19,600 nt of DNA from DATGLW01 sp035293965 (lineage in GTDB: Bacteria > Actinomycetota > Acidimicrobiia > Acidimicrobiales > RAAP-2), in assembly GCA_035293965.1 (NCBI GenBank), contig DATGLW010000090.1, positions 1-19,600 on the forward strand, in the 5' to 3' direction. Shown here piece after piece: positions 5,734 through 12,048 of the stretch. The position numbers and the translations under genes are program-made. Every line of letters starts with the position of its first letter. Positions within the stretch are counted from its first letter, which is position 1. The notes beneath the pieces are model-generated. The model was not told the DNA's origin. It saw nothing but the letters and a program-made list of their open reading frames with translations, and made no database searches.

Positions 5734-6828
5734 ATGACCAGCACGACCGGATTCGTTTCCGCCGACTCCCATGTGAACGAGCCCCGAGACCTTTGGCGCG
5801 ACAACCTCCCACCCCGGCTGCGCGACCAGGCCATGCGCGGCATCGAGGCCGGCGACGATGGCAACTGGACCCTCGTGCTGGAAGGTCACCAGCTCGACAA
5901 GACGACCCGGTACGAAGAGGAGCGGATGCTCGTGAGCCACCCCGAGCACCGCTACCGGATCATGCGCGAGGACGGCATCGTCGGCGAGTGCATCTTCCCG
6001 ACCATCGGGCTCTACGTCTGGATGCTCACCGACCCCGAAGGCGGTGCCGTCTCCTGCCGCATCTACAACGAGTGGATCGCCGATGCCTTGGGACGTTCGC
6101 CCCGCTTCAAGTGTGCCGGCCTGGTGCCCACCTGGAACGTCGACGATGCCATCGCCGAGGTCGGTCGCATCGCCGATGCCGGGCTCGGGGCGGTCATGAT
6201 CCCCGCGGTGGCCACCCCCGACTGGAACCACCGCAACTGGTGGCCCCTGTGGCGGGCCATCTCGGAGACGGAGCTGCCGGTGGTCGTCCATCAAGGAACC
6301 GGCCACAGCATGTACTTCTACCGGGGCCCGGGCGCAGGAGTGTCGAACCTGCTGGCGACCCAGTCGATGGCACCGAGGATGGCAGCTCTGCTGGCCACCT
6401 CGGGGGTGCTGCACGCCAACCCGGACCTCCACTTCGTGTTCGTCGAGTACAACGTCGGCTGGTTGGCCTGGGCCATGCAGACGCTCGACTACTACACCGT
6501 GGCCTTCGGGGAGGCGGGCGTGACGCCGGAGGGCAAGAAGTGGATCAACGTCGAGCTACCCGAGCCGCCGAGCTTCTACTTGCGCCGCCAGGTCCACGGC
6601 ACCTTCCAGGACGACAGCGTCGCCCTGCACAACCTCCCCCTCACTGGCGCCCGCGCCCTGCTTTGGGGCTCGGACTACCCGCACCACGAGGGCACCTACC
6701 CGCACTCCCGTGAGACCGTCGCCCGCTTGACCAAGGGCATGGGCGACGACGACGTCGACCTGGTCTTCCGGAACAACGCCATAGAACTGTTCCACTTCGA
6801 CGAGCGCGCCCTGCAAGCTCCGCTCTGA
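5734..6828 (+). CDS. Amidohydrolase-2 family metal-dependent hydrolase or decarboxylase
   Basis: This 364-residue TIM-barrel protein is of the PF04909 type, whose members include ACMS and resorcylate decarboxylases as well as hydrolases. Likely metal and active-site residues are Asp11, His13 and Glu16 in ADSHVNEP, His186 and/or His191 in VVVHQGTGH, Glu238 in FVEYN and Asp314 in WGSDYPHHEG. The first motif has D-x-H-x-x-E, not the classic H-x-H. ATG 5734 follows AGGAGG (5722-5727) at six bases, which rules out the longer frame starting at 5620. It has its own promoter with a palindrome at +1 and a divergent TetR, so it is probably substrate-induced. Neighbouring thiolase-like/DUF35 genes suggest it acts in the same degradation pathway. 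The exact reaction is unknown. Confidence 0.85.
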   Translation: MTSTTGFVSADSHVNEPRDLWRDNLPPRLRDQAMRGIEAGDDGNWTLVLEGHQLDKTTRYEEERMLVSHPEHRYRIMREDGIVGECIFPTIGLYVWMLTDPEGGAVSCRIYNEWIADALGRSPRFKCAGLVPTWNVDDAIAEVGRIADAGLGAVMIPAVATPDWNHRNWWPLWRAISETELPVVVHQGTGHSMYFYRGPGAGVSNLLATQSMAPRMAALLATSGVLHANPDLHFVFVEYNVGWLAWAMQTLDYYTVAFGEAGVTPEGKKWINVELPEPPSFYLRRQVHGTFQDDSVALHNLPLTGARALLWGSDYPHHEGTYPHSRETVARLTKGMGDDDVDLVFRNNAIELFHFDERALQAPL

Positions 6829-6977
6829 GCGAGTGGCTCTGCATCGCCGGTGCCGCGTCCGCGAGGACGTCCGGGCGCTGTCAAGCCCGGCCGCCGACCG
6901 AGAGGGCCAGGTCCGCGGCGGGCGGACACGATCGGGTGGCGCTCGTCGAGCGATCGAGGTGGAATGGTCCGGTTGCA

Positions 6978-7050
6978 GGGGCCGTAGCTCAGTGGTCAGA
7001 GCAGGGGACTCATAATCCCTCGGTCGCAGGTTCGATCCCTGCCGGCCCCA
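6978..7050 (+). tRNA. tRNA with CAT anticodon, probably tRNA-Ile2 (lysidine-modified)
   Basis: A full cloverleaf is visible. The 7-bp acceptor stem pairs GGGGCCG with CGGCCCC; D stem GCTC/GAGC; anticodon stem GGGGA/TCCCT with loop CTCATAA; a 5-nt variable region; T stem GCAGG/CCTGC with loop TTCGATC. The discriminator base is A and the 3' CCA is not encoded. CAT could mean elongator Met, initiator Met or Ile2. The short D loop and the sequence around the anticodon resemble E. coli tRNA-Ile2, and the acceptor stem differs from typical actinobacterial elongator Met tRNA as I remember it. tRNA identity is certain, isotype less so. Confidence 0.95.
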
Positions 7051-7077
7051 CCTGGGACCTGGCCCGGGCGAGGGGCA

Positions 7078-8235
7078 TCAGTTGTGCAGGACGATGGCGC
7101 CGCTCAAGGTGATGGCCCCGCCGTTGGCCATCGTGGCGTGCACTCCGGGCAGCTGCCGGGGACCGGCGCGGCCCTGGAGCTGGAGGACCGCCTCGACCAT
7201 GTGGCCGATGGCCCAGCTGCGGCCCTCGCTGTTGTTGCCGCCGTGGGGGTTGAGGGGCAGGCGGCCACCAGCCAGGTGCTCGCCGTCGCCGAGGAACGCG
7301 CCGGCCTCGCCCTTCGGGACGAAGCCGTAGGCCTCGAGCCCATAGAGGACGAGGGGCGCGAAGCCGTCGTAGAGCATGGCGAAGTCCATGTCCGAGGGCC
7401 CCAGGCCCGCGTTGCGCCAGAGCGTCCTCGCCGACCAGGAGAAGGCCATCTCGTCGTAGTCGTGCCAGAAGATCATGTCGGGCCGGGGCCCTGTGCCGGT
7501 GCTGACCGCGCTCACGTACACCGGCGGGTGTCGCAGGTCCCGAGCTCGTTCGGCGGTCGTCACGACGACCGCCCCGCAGACGTCGACGGGCAGGTCGCAG
7601 TCGTAGAGGCGCAGGGGCTCGCACACCCAGCGCGAATCGAGGTACTCCTGGAGCGTGATCGGGCGCCCGAGGGCGGCGTGCGGGTTGCGCGAGGCGTTGT
7701 CGCGCATGGCCACCACGTAGGCGCCCATCTGGGCGTCGGTCACCCCGTCGAGCTGGCGGCGGCGCTGGTAGAAGGGCGCGAAGTACTGCATGAACACGCC
7801 GAGGCCGTAGGGGGTGGTGAAGGCGCTCGTGCCGGCGGCCCGACCCCCGGGGTCGCCCATGTAGTTGTAGGTGCCCGACCCGGGGCGGGGGGCGGTCATG
7901 GTCACATAGGCGAGAGCCGTGTCGCAGACGCCGCCGGCCACGGCCAGAGCGGCGTTGGCGACCGTGCCGGGACCGACTCCGCCGCCGAGCTGCCCGCCGT
8001 AGAAGGAGACGCCGTCGAGCCCGAGCGCCTGCATCACTTCGAGGGGGCCAGGGGCCGGTCCCGGGCCCGGGGTGCCGGCGATGCCATCGATCTCGCCCAC
8101 TTCGAGGCCGGCGTCGGCGATCGCCTCCAGGCACGTGTCGACGGTGAAGCGCAGCGGCGAGGCGCCGAGATCCTTTGCGCATCTCGTGTGGCCCACCCCG
8201 ACGAGCGCGGCGCGGTCGCGGATGGCGCCGGTCAT
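7078..8235 (-). CDS. Thiolase-like protein (second Ltp2/SCP-x-type copy), lacks nucleophilic Cys
   Basis: This 385-residue protein shares the fold and landmarks of the one at 2422-3639 but is clearly divergent. It starts DRAALVGVGHTRCAKD, and has LYDGFAPLVLYGLEAYGF (about 288-305) and NPHGGNNSEGR (329-339) in place of the GHP block. The usual nucleophile region (about 75-100, FYGGQLGGGVGPGT) has no cysteine, so thiolysis is unlikely. A C-C cleaving aldolase or another acyl-CoA reaction with the DUF35 partner fits better. Its ATG at 8235 overlaps the TGA of the upstream DUF35 gene (ATGA), so translation is coupled and 1:1 production is likely. Gene order is the reverse of the first pair. Its stop is 28 bp from the tRNA. 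Confidence 0.85.
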   Translation of the reverse strand: MTGAIRDRAALVGVGHTRCAKDLGASPLRFTVDTCLEAIADAGLEVGEIDGIAGTPGPGPAPGPLEVMQALGLDGVSFYGGQLGGGVGPGTVANAALAVAGGVCDTALAYVTMTAPRPGSGTYNYMGDPGGRAAGTSAFTTPYGLGVFMQYFAPFYQRRRQLDGVTDAQMGAYVVAMRDNASRNPHAALGRPITLQEYLDSRWVCEPLRLYDCDLPVDVCGAVVVTTAERARDLRHPPVYVSAVSTGTGPRPDMIFWHDYDEMAFSWSARTLWRNAGLGPSDMDFAMLYDGFAPLVLYGLEAYGFVPKGEAGAFLGDGEHLAGGRLPLNPHGGNNSEGRSWAIGHMVEAVLQLQGRAGPRQLPGVHATMANGGAITLSGAIVLHN

Positions 8236-8651
8236 CGGGCCTCTGCCGCCAGCCGCCACTGGGGGAGGGTCACGTCCTCGGTGACCTTCTCGAAGCAGAC
8301 CTCGACCGCGCGGCCCACCGCGAGCTCCGCCGCCGACGCGCCGAGGAGGTTGCCGATCGTCCGCAGGCCGGGCTGCTCGTCGAGCTCCACGACGACGACG
8401 ACGTAGGGCAGCTTGTCGTCGAAGCCGGGGTTCCCGCCTGCGTGCATCACCGACCAGCTGTAGACGCGCCCCTTGCCGCTCACCGCGGAGGGCTCGAGAC
8501 GCTCCTGGCCGCATGACGGGCAGAAGCCTCGGGGTGGGTGCACGTAGGAGCGGCACCGGGTGCACCTGAGCAGCACCAACTTCTCCTGCCGGGCCCCGTC
8601 CCAATAGTGCCGGTTCAGCTCGTCGCGCACCGGCAGCGGGCGCTCGGTCAT
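8232..8651 (-). CDS. DUF35 Zn-ribbon/OB-fold protein (second copy)
   Basis: This 139-residue DUF35 protein has a helix with ELNRHYWDGARQEKLVLLRC, a zinc ribbon with Cys30/Cys33 and Cys44/Cys47, and an OB-fold starting GKGRVYSWSVM. All four ribbon cysteines are present. It precedes and overlaps its thiolase-like partner by 4 bp, the most direct evidence that they form a complex. ATG 8651 has a weak GAGGGG upstream. A perfect stem-loop (8675-8696) lies about 25 nt before the start in the leader. The two DUF35 proteins in the window are not close to each other in sequence, so this is not a recent duplication. Confidence 0.87.
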   Translation of the reverse strand: MTERPLPVRDELNRHYWDGARQEKLVLLRCTRCRSYVHPPRGFCPSCGQERLEPSAVSGKGRVYSWSVMHAGGNPGFDDKLPYVVVVVELDEQPGLRTIGNLLGASAAELAVGRAVEVCFEKVTEDVTLPQWRLAAEAR

Positions 8652-8674
8652 CGTCCCCTCGCTCGCGCCGCCTC

Positions 8675-8696
8675 ACGCTGCGGGGTGCCGCAGCGT
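8675..8696 (-). promoter_or_regulatory. Stem-loop in the leader of the DUF35/thiolase-like operon
   Basis: ACGCTGCGG (8675-8683) and CCGCAGCGT (8688-8696) pair perfectly around a 4-nt loop. It lies 24 nt upstream of the DUF35 ATG, downstream of a possible -10 box TAGAGT (8769-8764). It may modulate translation or mRNA stability. Confidence 0.4.
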
Positions 8697-8875
8697 CGTC
8701 CATGGTGTCTCGAGCGCCGCCCGCCTGCACCCCCAGCGCCCCCGGCCTTCGCCATGAGCGCACACTCTAGGCAGCCACGGCCTCGACGCGACGATGCTGT
8801 CGTCACTGCGCCGGTGTCGGTGCCGCTTGCCGCGCCGTCACCTGACGTCACCGGTCGGGCGCAGCGGCGGTGGGA

Positions 8876-8911
8876 ACGACGAAGGCCGGGCGGCGGCCCG
8901 GCCTTCGTCGT
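8876..8911 (-). terminator. 16-bp perfect stem with 4-nt loop downstream of csp
   Basis: Bases 8876-8891 and 8896-8911 are exact reverse complements with loop GGCG. It starts 17 nt after the csp stop on the minus strand. There is no T-run, but such long GC stems act as terminators in actinobacteria. It may also protect the csp mRNA 3' end. Confidence 0.75.
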
Positions 8912-8927
8912 CTCGGTGTGCGGGAGG

Positions 8928-9131
8928 TTACAGGGGGCGCACGTTCTGGGCTTCGGGGCCCTTGCGCCCCTGCGCTACCTCGTACTCCACTTCCTGACCC
9001 TCACCCAGGGTCTTGAAGCCCTGACCTTGGATGTTCGAATAGTGGACGAAGACGTCCTTGTCGCCGCTCGAAGGGGTGATGAACCCGAACCCCTTCTCGC
9101 TGTTGAAGAATTTGACGGTTCCAGTTGCCAT
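8928..9131 (-). CDS. csp: Cold-shock protein, CspA family
   Basis: This 67-residue single cold-shock domain binds single-stranded RNA and DNA and melts mRNA structure at low temperature. RNP1 is seen as KGFGFITP (13-20) and RNP2 as VFVHYSNI (27-34); the start MATGTVKFFNSEKG is standard. The length is exactly that of the family. A putative ribosome binding site, AGGAG, lies further upstream than usual (about 14 nt). The leader of roughly 130 nt includes a GC hairpin, which fits the structured leaders of csp genes. It lies downstream of a fatty-acid desaturase on the same strand, a sensible partner for cold adaptation. A long hairpin after the stop probably ends the transcript. Confidence 0.96.
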   Translation of the reverse strand: MATGTVKFFNSEKGFGFITPSSGDKDVFVHYSNIQGQGFKTLGEGQEVEYEVAQGRKGPEAQNVRPL

Positions 9132-9183
9132 GATTGGAATTTGCTCTCCTGTATCGCTTGCATGCGCTGTTGCGCTCTTGTCG

Positions 9184-9199
9184 GCCGCCCCTGGGCGGC
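9184..9199 (-). promoter_or_regulatory. GC hairpin in the csp leader
   Basis: GCCGCC and GGCGGC flank a 4-nt loop, about 55-70 nt upstream of the csp ATG and beyond the end of the SHOCT-like gene. It could end transcripts from the desaturase unit or shape the csp leader. Confidence 0.35.
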
Positions 9200-9248
9200 G
9201 TCGTTCTTGCAGGTGGTGACCATGCCGCGCGATGGGCTTCGGCTGCCG

Positions 9249-9264
9249 GCCGGTCCGGACCGGC
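9249..9264. repeat. 16-bp perfect palindrome abutting the SHOCT-like gene stop
   Basis: GCCGGTCCGGACCGGC reads the same on both strands and begins at the base after the stop codon (9265-9267, minus strand). It may act as a short terminator stem or as a protein binding site for csp expression. Confidence 0.5.
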
Positions 9265-9537
9265 TCATCGCGTGCCGCGATCGATCTGTTCGAGCTGCTG
9301 GCGGATGAGCTCGCGCCGCAGCTCGAATTCCTCCGGCGTGACCGTGCCGTCCTCCGCCATTCGGTGGATCGCCGCGAGCTCGTCGATCAGGTCGGCCTCG
9401 CCCACGTCGAGCGGGACAGCGGGGACCGCGGGGGCGATCTCTTCCCGCGCGGCTCGGCGGTCCTGCTTGGCCCGAGCCTTCTCGCGCTTCTGCTGCTGGA
9501 CGTTGCGCTTGCCTGCGGTGGTGCGCGGGCGGCTCAC
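9265..9537 (-). CDS. Small basic protein with SHOCT-like C-terminus
   Basis: This 90-residue protein has two parts. Residues 1-35 are strongly basic and helical (KREKARAKQDRRAAREE), resembling a nucleic-acid-binding or ribosome-associated tail. Residues about 48-85 (LIDELAAIHRMAEDGTVTPEEFELRRELI) look like a SHOCT-type short helical hairpin, a module for oligomerisation in many bacterial proteins. The GTG start at 9537 overlaps the desaturase TGA (GTGA), so translation is coupled. No signal peptide or membrane segment is visible. The function is unknown; its place between desaturase and cold-shock genes suggests a cold or membrane-stress role, which is only inference. Confidence 0.7.
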   Translation of the reverse strand: MSRPRTTAGKRNVQQQKREKARAKQDRRAAREEIAPAVPAVPLDVGEADLIDELAAIHRMAEDGTVTPEEFELRRELIRQQLEQIDRGTR

Positions 9538-10541
9538 GGTCGTACCTCGACGTCACGAGGGCGGCGACGCTCGGCGTTGGTGGTGCTCACCGACCGCCGG
9601 GCCAGCAAAGTCGGGTTCGGCCACCGGACGTTGGACGCCCAGCGCAGCTTCTCGAAGCCTCGCAGGACGGCCGCCGACGGGTCCAGTTGGTGGCGACCGC
9701 TCCCGTGCCGGGCCAGCGCCGGGAAGGCGTGGTGGGCGTTGTGCCACGATTCACCGAAGCTCACCACGCTGAGCCACGCCATGTTGGCGCTGCGGTCGGC
9801 GGTGAGGTACGGGCGGCGGCCGACCATGTGCCCGAGCGAGTTCACGCTCCAGGTCACGTGGTGGAGCAGGACGATTCGCACCGCTCCGGCCCACATCATG
9901 GCCAGCGTCGCACCGAGCAGGGAACGTGTGACCGCCCAGCCGATGGAGAACGGGAGGAGGAGCGACAGGGCCGCCCACAGCGGGGCCAGCCGCGAGATCA
10001 CGACGAGGTCTCGGTCGGCGAGCAGATCTCTGCTCCATCGGGCAGGGTTCGATTGCGTGCCCTCGAACAACCACCCGATGTGCGCGTGGAAGAGCCCGCG
10101 CAGCCGGAAGAGGGTGCCGGGCTGCACCATCCAGGGCGAATGAGGATCGCCGGGCCGGTCGGCGAAGGCATGGTGACGCCGGTGATGGGAGACCCAGCTG
10201 ATGAGAGAGCCCTCCGCTGCCATGGAGCCGGCGACGGCCAGCGCGATGCGCAGGCCACGCACGGCGCGGAAGCTGTGATGGGTGAAGAAGCGATGGAACC
10301 CGAGGGAGATGCCGAGCCCGGTCACGATGTAGAGCCCGATGGCGAGGCCGAGGTCGAACCATCCGATGCCGTGGTGCCAGAAGCGGTCGACGGCCGCCAC
10401 CAGGACCCCCAGGGGGGCGATCACGATGACCCCGGTCACGACCCGGTCGAGCCTGCCCGTCACGAGCGGCTTCGCCACGTGCCCCAGCTCGGGCGCCTTC
10501 TCGGGGGGCCGCCCGACGGGCGCGAGCGTGCCGGTCGTCAC
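9534..10541 (-). CDS. Acyl-CoA desaturase (membrane fatty-acid desaturase)
   Basis: This 335-residue membrane enzyme is of the delta-9 stearoyl-CoA desaturase type and introduces a double bond with O2 and a di-iron centre. All three histidine boxes are present: HRFFTH (83-88), HRRHH (120-124) and HNAHH (267-271), with WVSHHRRHHAFAD and GESWHNAHHAFP contexts. Hydrophobic segments are visible at about 33-52, 64-82, 97-110, 183-200 and 208-228. I chose GTG 10541, as nothing upstream is conserved. An 8-codon frame with its own AGGAGG ends in a TGA overlapping this GTG, so initiation may be coupled. The downstream SHOCT-like gene overlaps its stop. Together with csp this suggests control of membrane fluidity in the cold. 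Confidence 0.9.
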   Translation of the reverse strand: MTTGTLAPVGRPPEKAPELGHVAKPLVTGRLDRVVTGVIVIAPLGVLVAAVDRFWHHGIGWFDLGLAIGLYIVTGLGISLGFHRFFTHHSFRAVRGLRIALAVAGSMAAEGSLISWVSHHRRHHAFADRPGDPHSPWMVQPGTLFRLRGLFHAHIGWLFEGTQSNPARWSRDLLADRDLVVISRLAPLWAALSLLLPFSIGWAVTRSLLGATLAMMWAGAVRIVLLHHVTWSVNSLGHMVGRRPYLTADRSANMAWLSVVSFGESWHNAHHAFPALARHGSGRHQLDPSAAVLRGFEKLRWASNVRWPNPTLLARRSVSTTNAERRRPRDVEVRP

Positions 10542-10564
10542 GATCTCACGCCCTGCCGCGCCAC
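10538..10564 (-). CDS. Possible 8-codon leader minigene before the desaturase
   Basis: On the minus strand AGGAGG (10573-10568) is followed by GTG at 10564, seven more sense codons (VARQGVRS in all) and TGA at 10540-10538. That TGA overlaps the desaturase GTG (10541-10539). The layout copies the minigene before the thiolase-like gene. The 3-nt spacing from AGGAGG to GTG is short, which lowers confidence. Confidence 0.35.
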   Translation of the reverse strand: MARQGVRS

Positions 10565-10721
10565 GGTCCTCCTGGTGAGGGGACTGCCATTGGCAGGCGC
10601 CGCGGCGTGCATGACTTCCTCGCAGCGCATGGCCCGTCGATCGGGAGGGGGCCCGAGGCTGATCGAGGACCGGAGAACGGTCAGGGTCGAGAAGGGCAGC
10701 GAGGGGAAGATGACGATGGCT

Positions 10722-10764
10722 CCGTTCGAGCAGGAGAGGCCAACTCGGTTGCAAACTCGAACGG
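10722..10764. promoter_or_regulatory. Nested inverted repeat in the desaturase/crotonase intergenic region
   Basis: CCGTTCGAG (10722-10730) and CTCGAACGG (10756-10764) are perfect 9-bp arms. Within the 25-nt loop, CAAC-TCG-GTTG (10741-10751) is another inverted repeat. It lies about 160 nt upstream of the desaturase minigene and about 130 nt upstream of the crotonase promoter, so it could be an operator for either or a leader structure. Confidence 0.4.
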
Positions 10765-10892
10765 GCCACGCCGGCACATGGTGCGGCAAACCACCACACT
10801 ACCACGGCGCCCTCCTCATCCGTGCGTCGCCTCGGGCCGCAGGTGGCGGTGCGTTTCCCCCGGCCCGCGCGCCAGGTGCGGGCGCCGGGCGC

Positions 10893-10921
10893 TTGATCAC
10901 CTGAGCCGGCCGCCCTAGGGT
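10893..10921 (+). promoter_or_regulatory. Sigma70-type promoter for the crotonase gene
   Basis: TTGATC (10893-10898), a 17-bp spacer and TAGGGT (10916-10921) form a good promoter. Transcription should start near 10928, leaving a leader of about 26 nt that holds GGAGGA. Confidence 0.65.
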
Positions 10922-10953
10922 GCCGCGTGGCTCGAGCTCTCCTCGGAGGAGAC

Positions 10954-11844
10954 ATGGCATTTATCGACTACGAGGTGGACGACCGTGTGGCCGTCATCAC
11001 CCTGGATCGGCCCGAGAAGGCGAACGCGCAGCACCGGCCCCTCCTGGTGGAGCTCCACGAGGCATGGATGGCCGCGGCCCACGACGACGCGGTGCGCGTG
11101 ATCGTCCTGCAGGCGAACGGGCGGCATTTCTCGGCGGGCCATGACCTCTCGGGCGCCGGCCGTCCTCGCGAGGCAGAGGACGCGCCGCCCGAGGTGCGGG
11201 CGGCGATGGAGGCGGTCCGCCGCCGGGGCGTCGTCTACAACCAGTACGTGGCAGAAGCCGAGTACTTCTTCGGCTACTCCATGGCATGGCGGAACGTGCC
11301 GAAGCCTTCCATCGCTGCCGTCCAGGGCAAGTGTGTCGCCGCGGGGATGATGCTGTGCTGGCCGTGCGACCTCATCATCGCCGCCGACGACGCGGAGTTC
11401 TCCGACCCGACTGCGCGCATGGGCCTCGCCGGCGTCGAGTACATGGCGCACGCATGGGAGCTCGGGCCCCGCAAGGCGAAGGAGCTGCTCTTCCGCAGCA
11501 CGCCGATCACGGCCGAAGAGGCGCGGGCGCTCGGCATGGTCAACAAAGTGGTGCCCCTCGAAGACCTGAGAGCAGAGGCCATGGCGTGGGCCCGCGACAT
11601 TGCCACGCTCGAGCCGATGATGACCCACATCATCAAGCGGGGCATCAACCAGACCCTCGACATCCAGGGTTTCCAGGCGTCGCTCGCGCACAGCTTCGAC
11701 CTGCACGAGCTCGCCCATGCCATGCAAGGATCCCAGCGCCAGGCGAATCCCGACGCTCCGCCGCGCGAAAGCGTGCTCGAGCACATGCGCGCCACGAACC
11801 GTGCGATCACCGAGCGAGCGGCAGCCGAGCGAGGAGCGCGCTGA
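10954..11844 (+). CDS. Enoyl-CoA hydratase/isomerase (crotonase) family protein, catalytic Glu absent
   Basis: This 296-residue crotonase starts MAFIDYEVDDRVAVITLDRPEKANA. The oxyanion hole is intact: FSAGHDL (59-65) and the CVAAGMML helix (127-134). The two glutamates used by enoyl-CoA hydratase (rat 144 and 164) fall on Met133 and Thr153 (SDPTARMG), so ordinary hydration is unlikely. Asp151 and Glu162 are candidate replacements. Superfamily members with such changes act as isomerases, hydrolases, dehalogenases or C-C lyases. ATG 10954 follows GGAGGA (10945-10950); an in-frame codon at 10927 would add nine residues and overlap the predicted transcription start. It has its own promoter and is followed by a long GC inverted repeat, so it looks monocistronic. 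Confidence 0.88.
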   Translation: MAFIDYEVDDRVAVITLDRPEKANAQHRPLLVELHEAWMAAAHDDAVRVIVLQANGRHFSAGHDLSGAGRPREAEDAPPEVRAAMEAVRRRGVVYNQYVAEAEYFFGYSMAWRNVPKPSIAAVQGKCVAAGMMLCWPCDLIIAADDAEFSDPTARMGLAGVEYMAHAWELGPRKAKELLFRSTPITAEEARALGMVNKVVPLEDLRAEAMAWARDIATLEPMMTHIIKRGINQTLDIQGFQASLAHSFDLHELAHAMQGSQRQANPDAPPRESVLEHMRATNRAITERAAAERGAR

Positions 11845-11860
11845 CCCGAGCAAGCAGCGG

Positions 11861-11924
11861 CCCCGGGCGGGCGTACCACCGGTGTTACCGCTACCCAGGT
11901 GGGAGGCGACCGCCCGCCCCGGGG
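11861..11924 (+). terminator. GC-rich imperfect stem downstream of the crotonase gene
   Basis: CCCCGGGCGGGCG (11861-11873) can pair with CGCCCGCCCCGGGG (11911-11924), with one bulged base and a loop of 37 nt. It starts 17 nt after the stop. No T-run follows. Confidence 0.4.
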
Positions 11925-11995
11925 AGGACCCGAGGTGCCACTACCGGTGCGTCGCTGCGTCGTACCTGGCCACATGCCCATTGCGGGACGAGCTG

Positions 11996-12013
11996 ACAGG
12001 GCCCTGTTAGCGT
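11996..12013 (+). promoter_or_regulatory. 12-bp palindrome abutting a -10 box, upstream of the STAS gene
   Basis: ACAGGGCCCTGT (11996-12007) is a perfect palindrome and is directly followed by TAGCGT (12008-12013), a -10-like box. The palindrome would fill the spacer between -35 and -10, a typical place for an operator. No good -35 element is visible, which would suit an activator- or regulator-dependent promoter. Confidence 0.4.
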
Positions 12014-12048
12014 GGGTGGCCCGGGTGCTTCGGGTGAGGGAGGCTGCC

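Larger units (their letters stand above)
10565..10953. other. Divergent intergenic region, no gene seen
   Basis: About 390 bp separate the desaturase (minus) from the crotonase gene (plus). I see no frame with protein character. It holds the crotonase promoter (10893-10921), an AGGAGG for the desaturase minigene, and an inverted repeat at 10722-10764 with a second small inverted repeat inside its loop. Confidence 0.6.

Noticed and set aside
6978..7050. tRNA gene as an integration site for a mobile element
   Set aside because: I found no second copy of the tRNA 3' end, no integrase and no change in gene character on either side.
8648..8851. Minus-strand 67-codon frame upstream of the second DUF35 gene
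   Set aside because: Gly/Ala/Arg-rich, no ribosome binding site, and it crosses a probable -10 box and a leader stem-loop.
10538..10789. 82-codon frame ending at the desaturase start
   Set aside because: No family resemblance and no ribosome binding site at its start; only its last eight codons, which have AGGAGG before them, were kept as a possible minigene.
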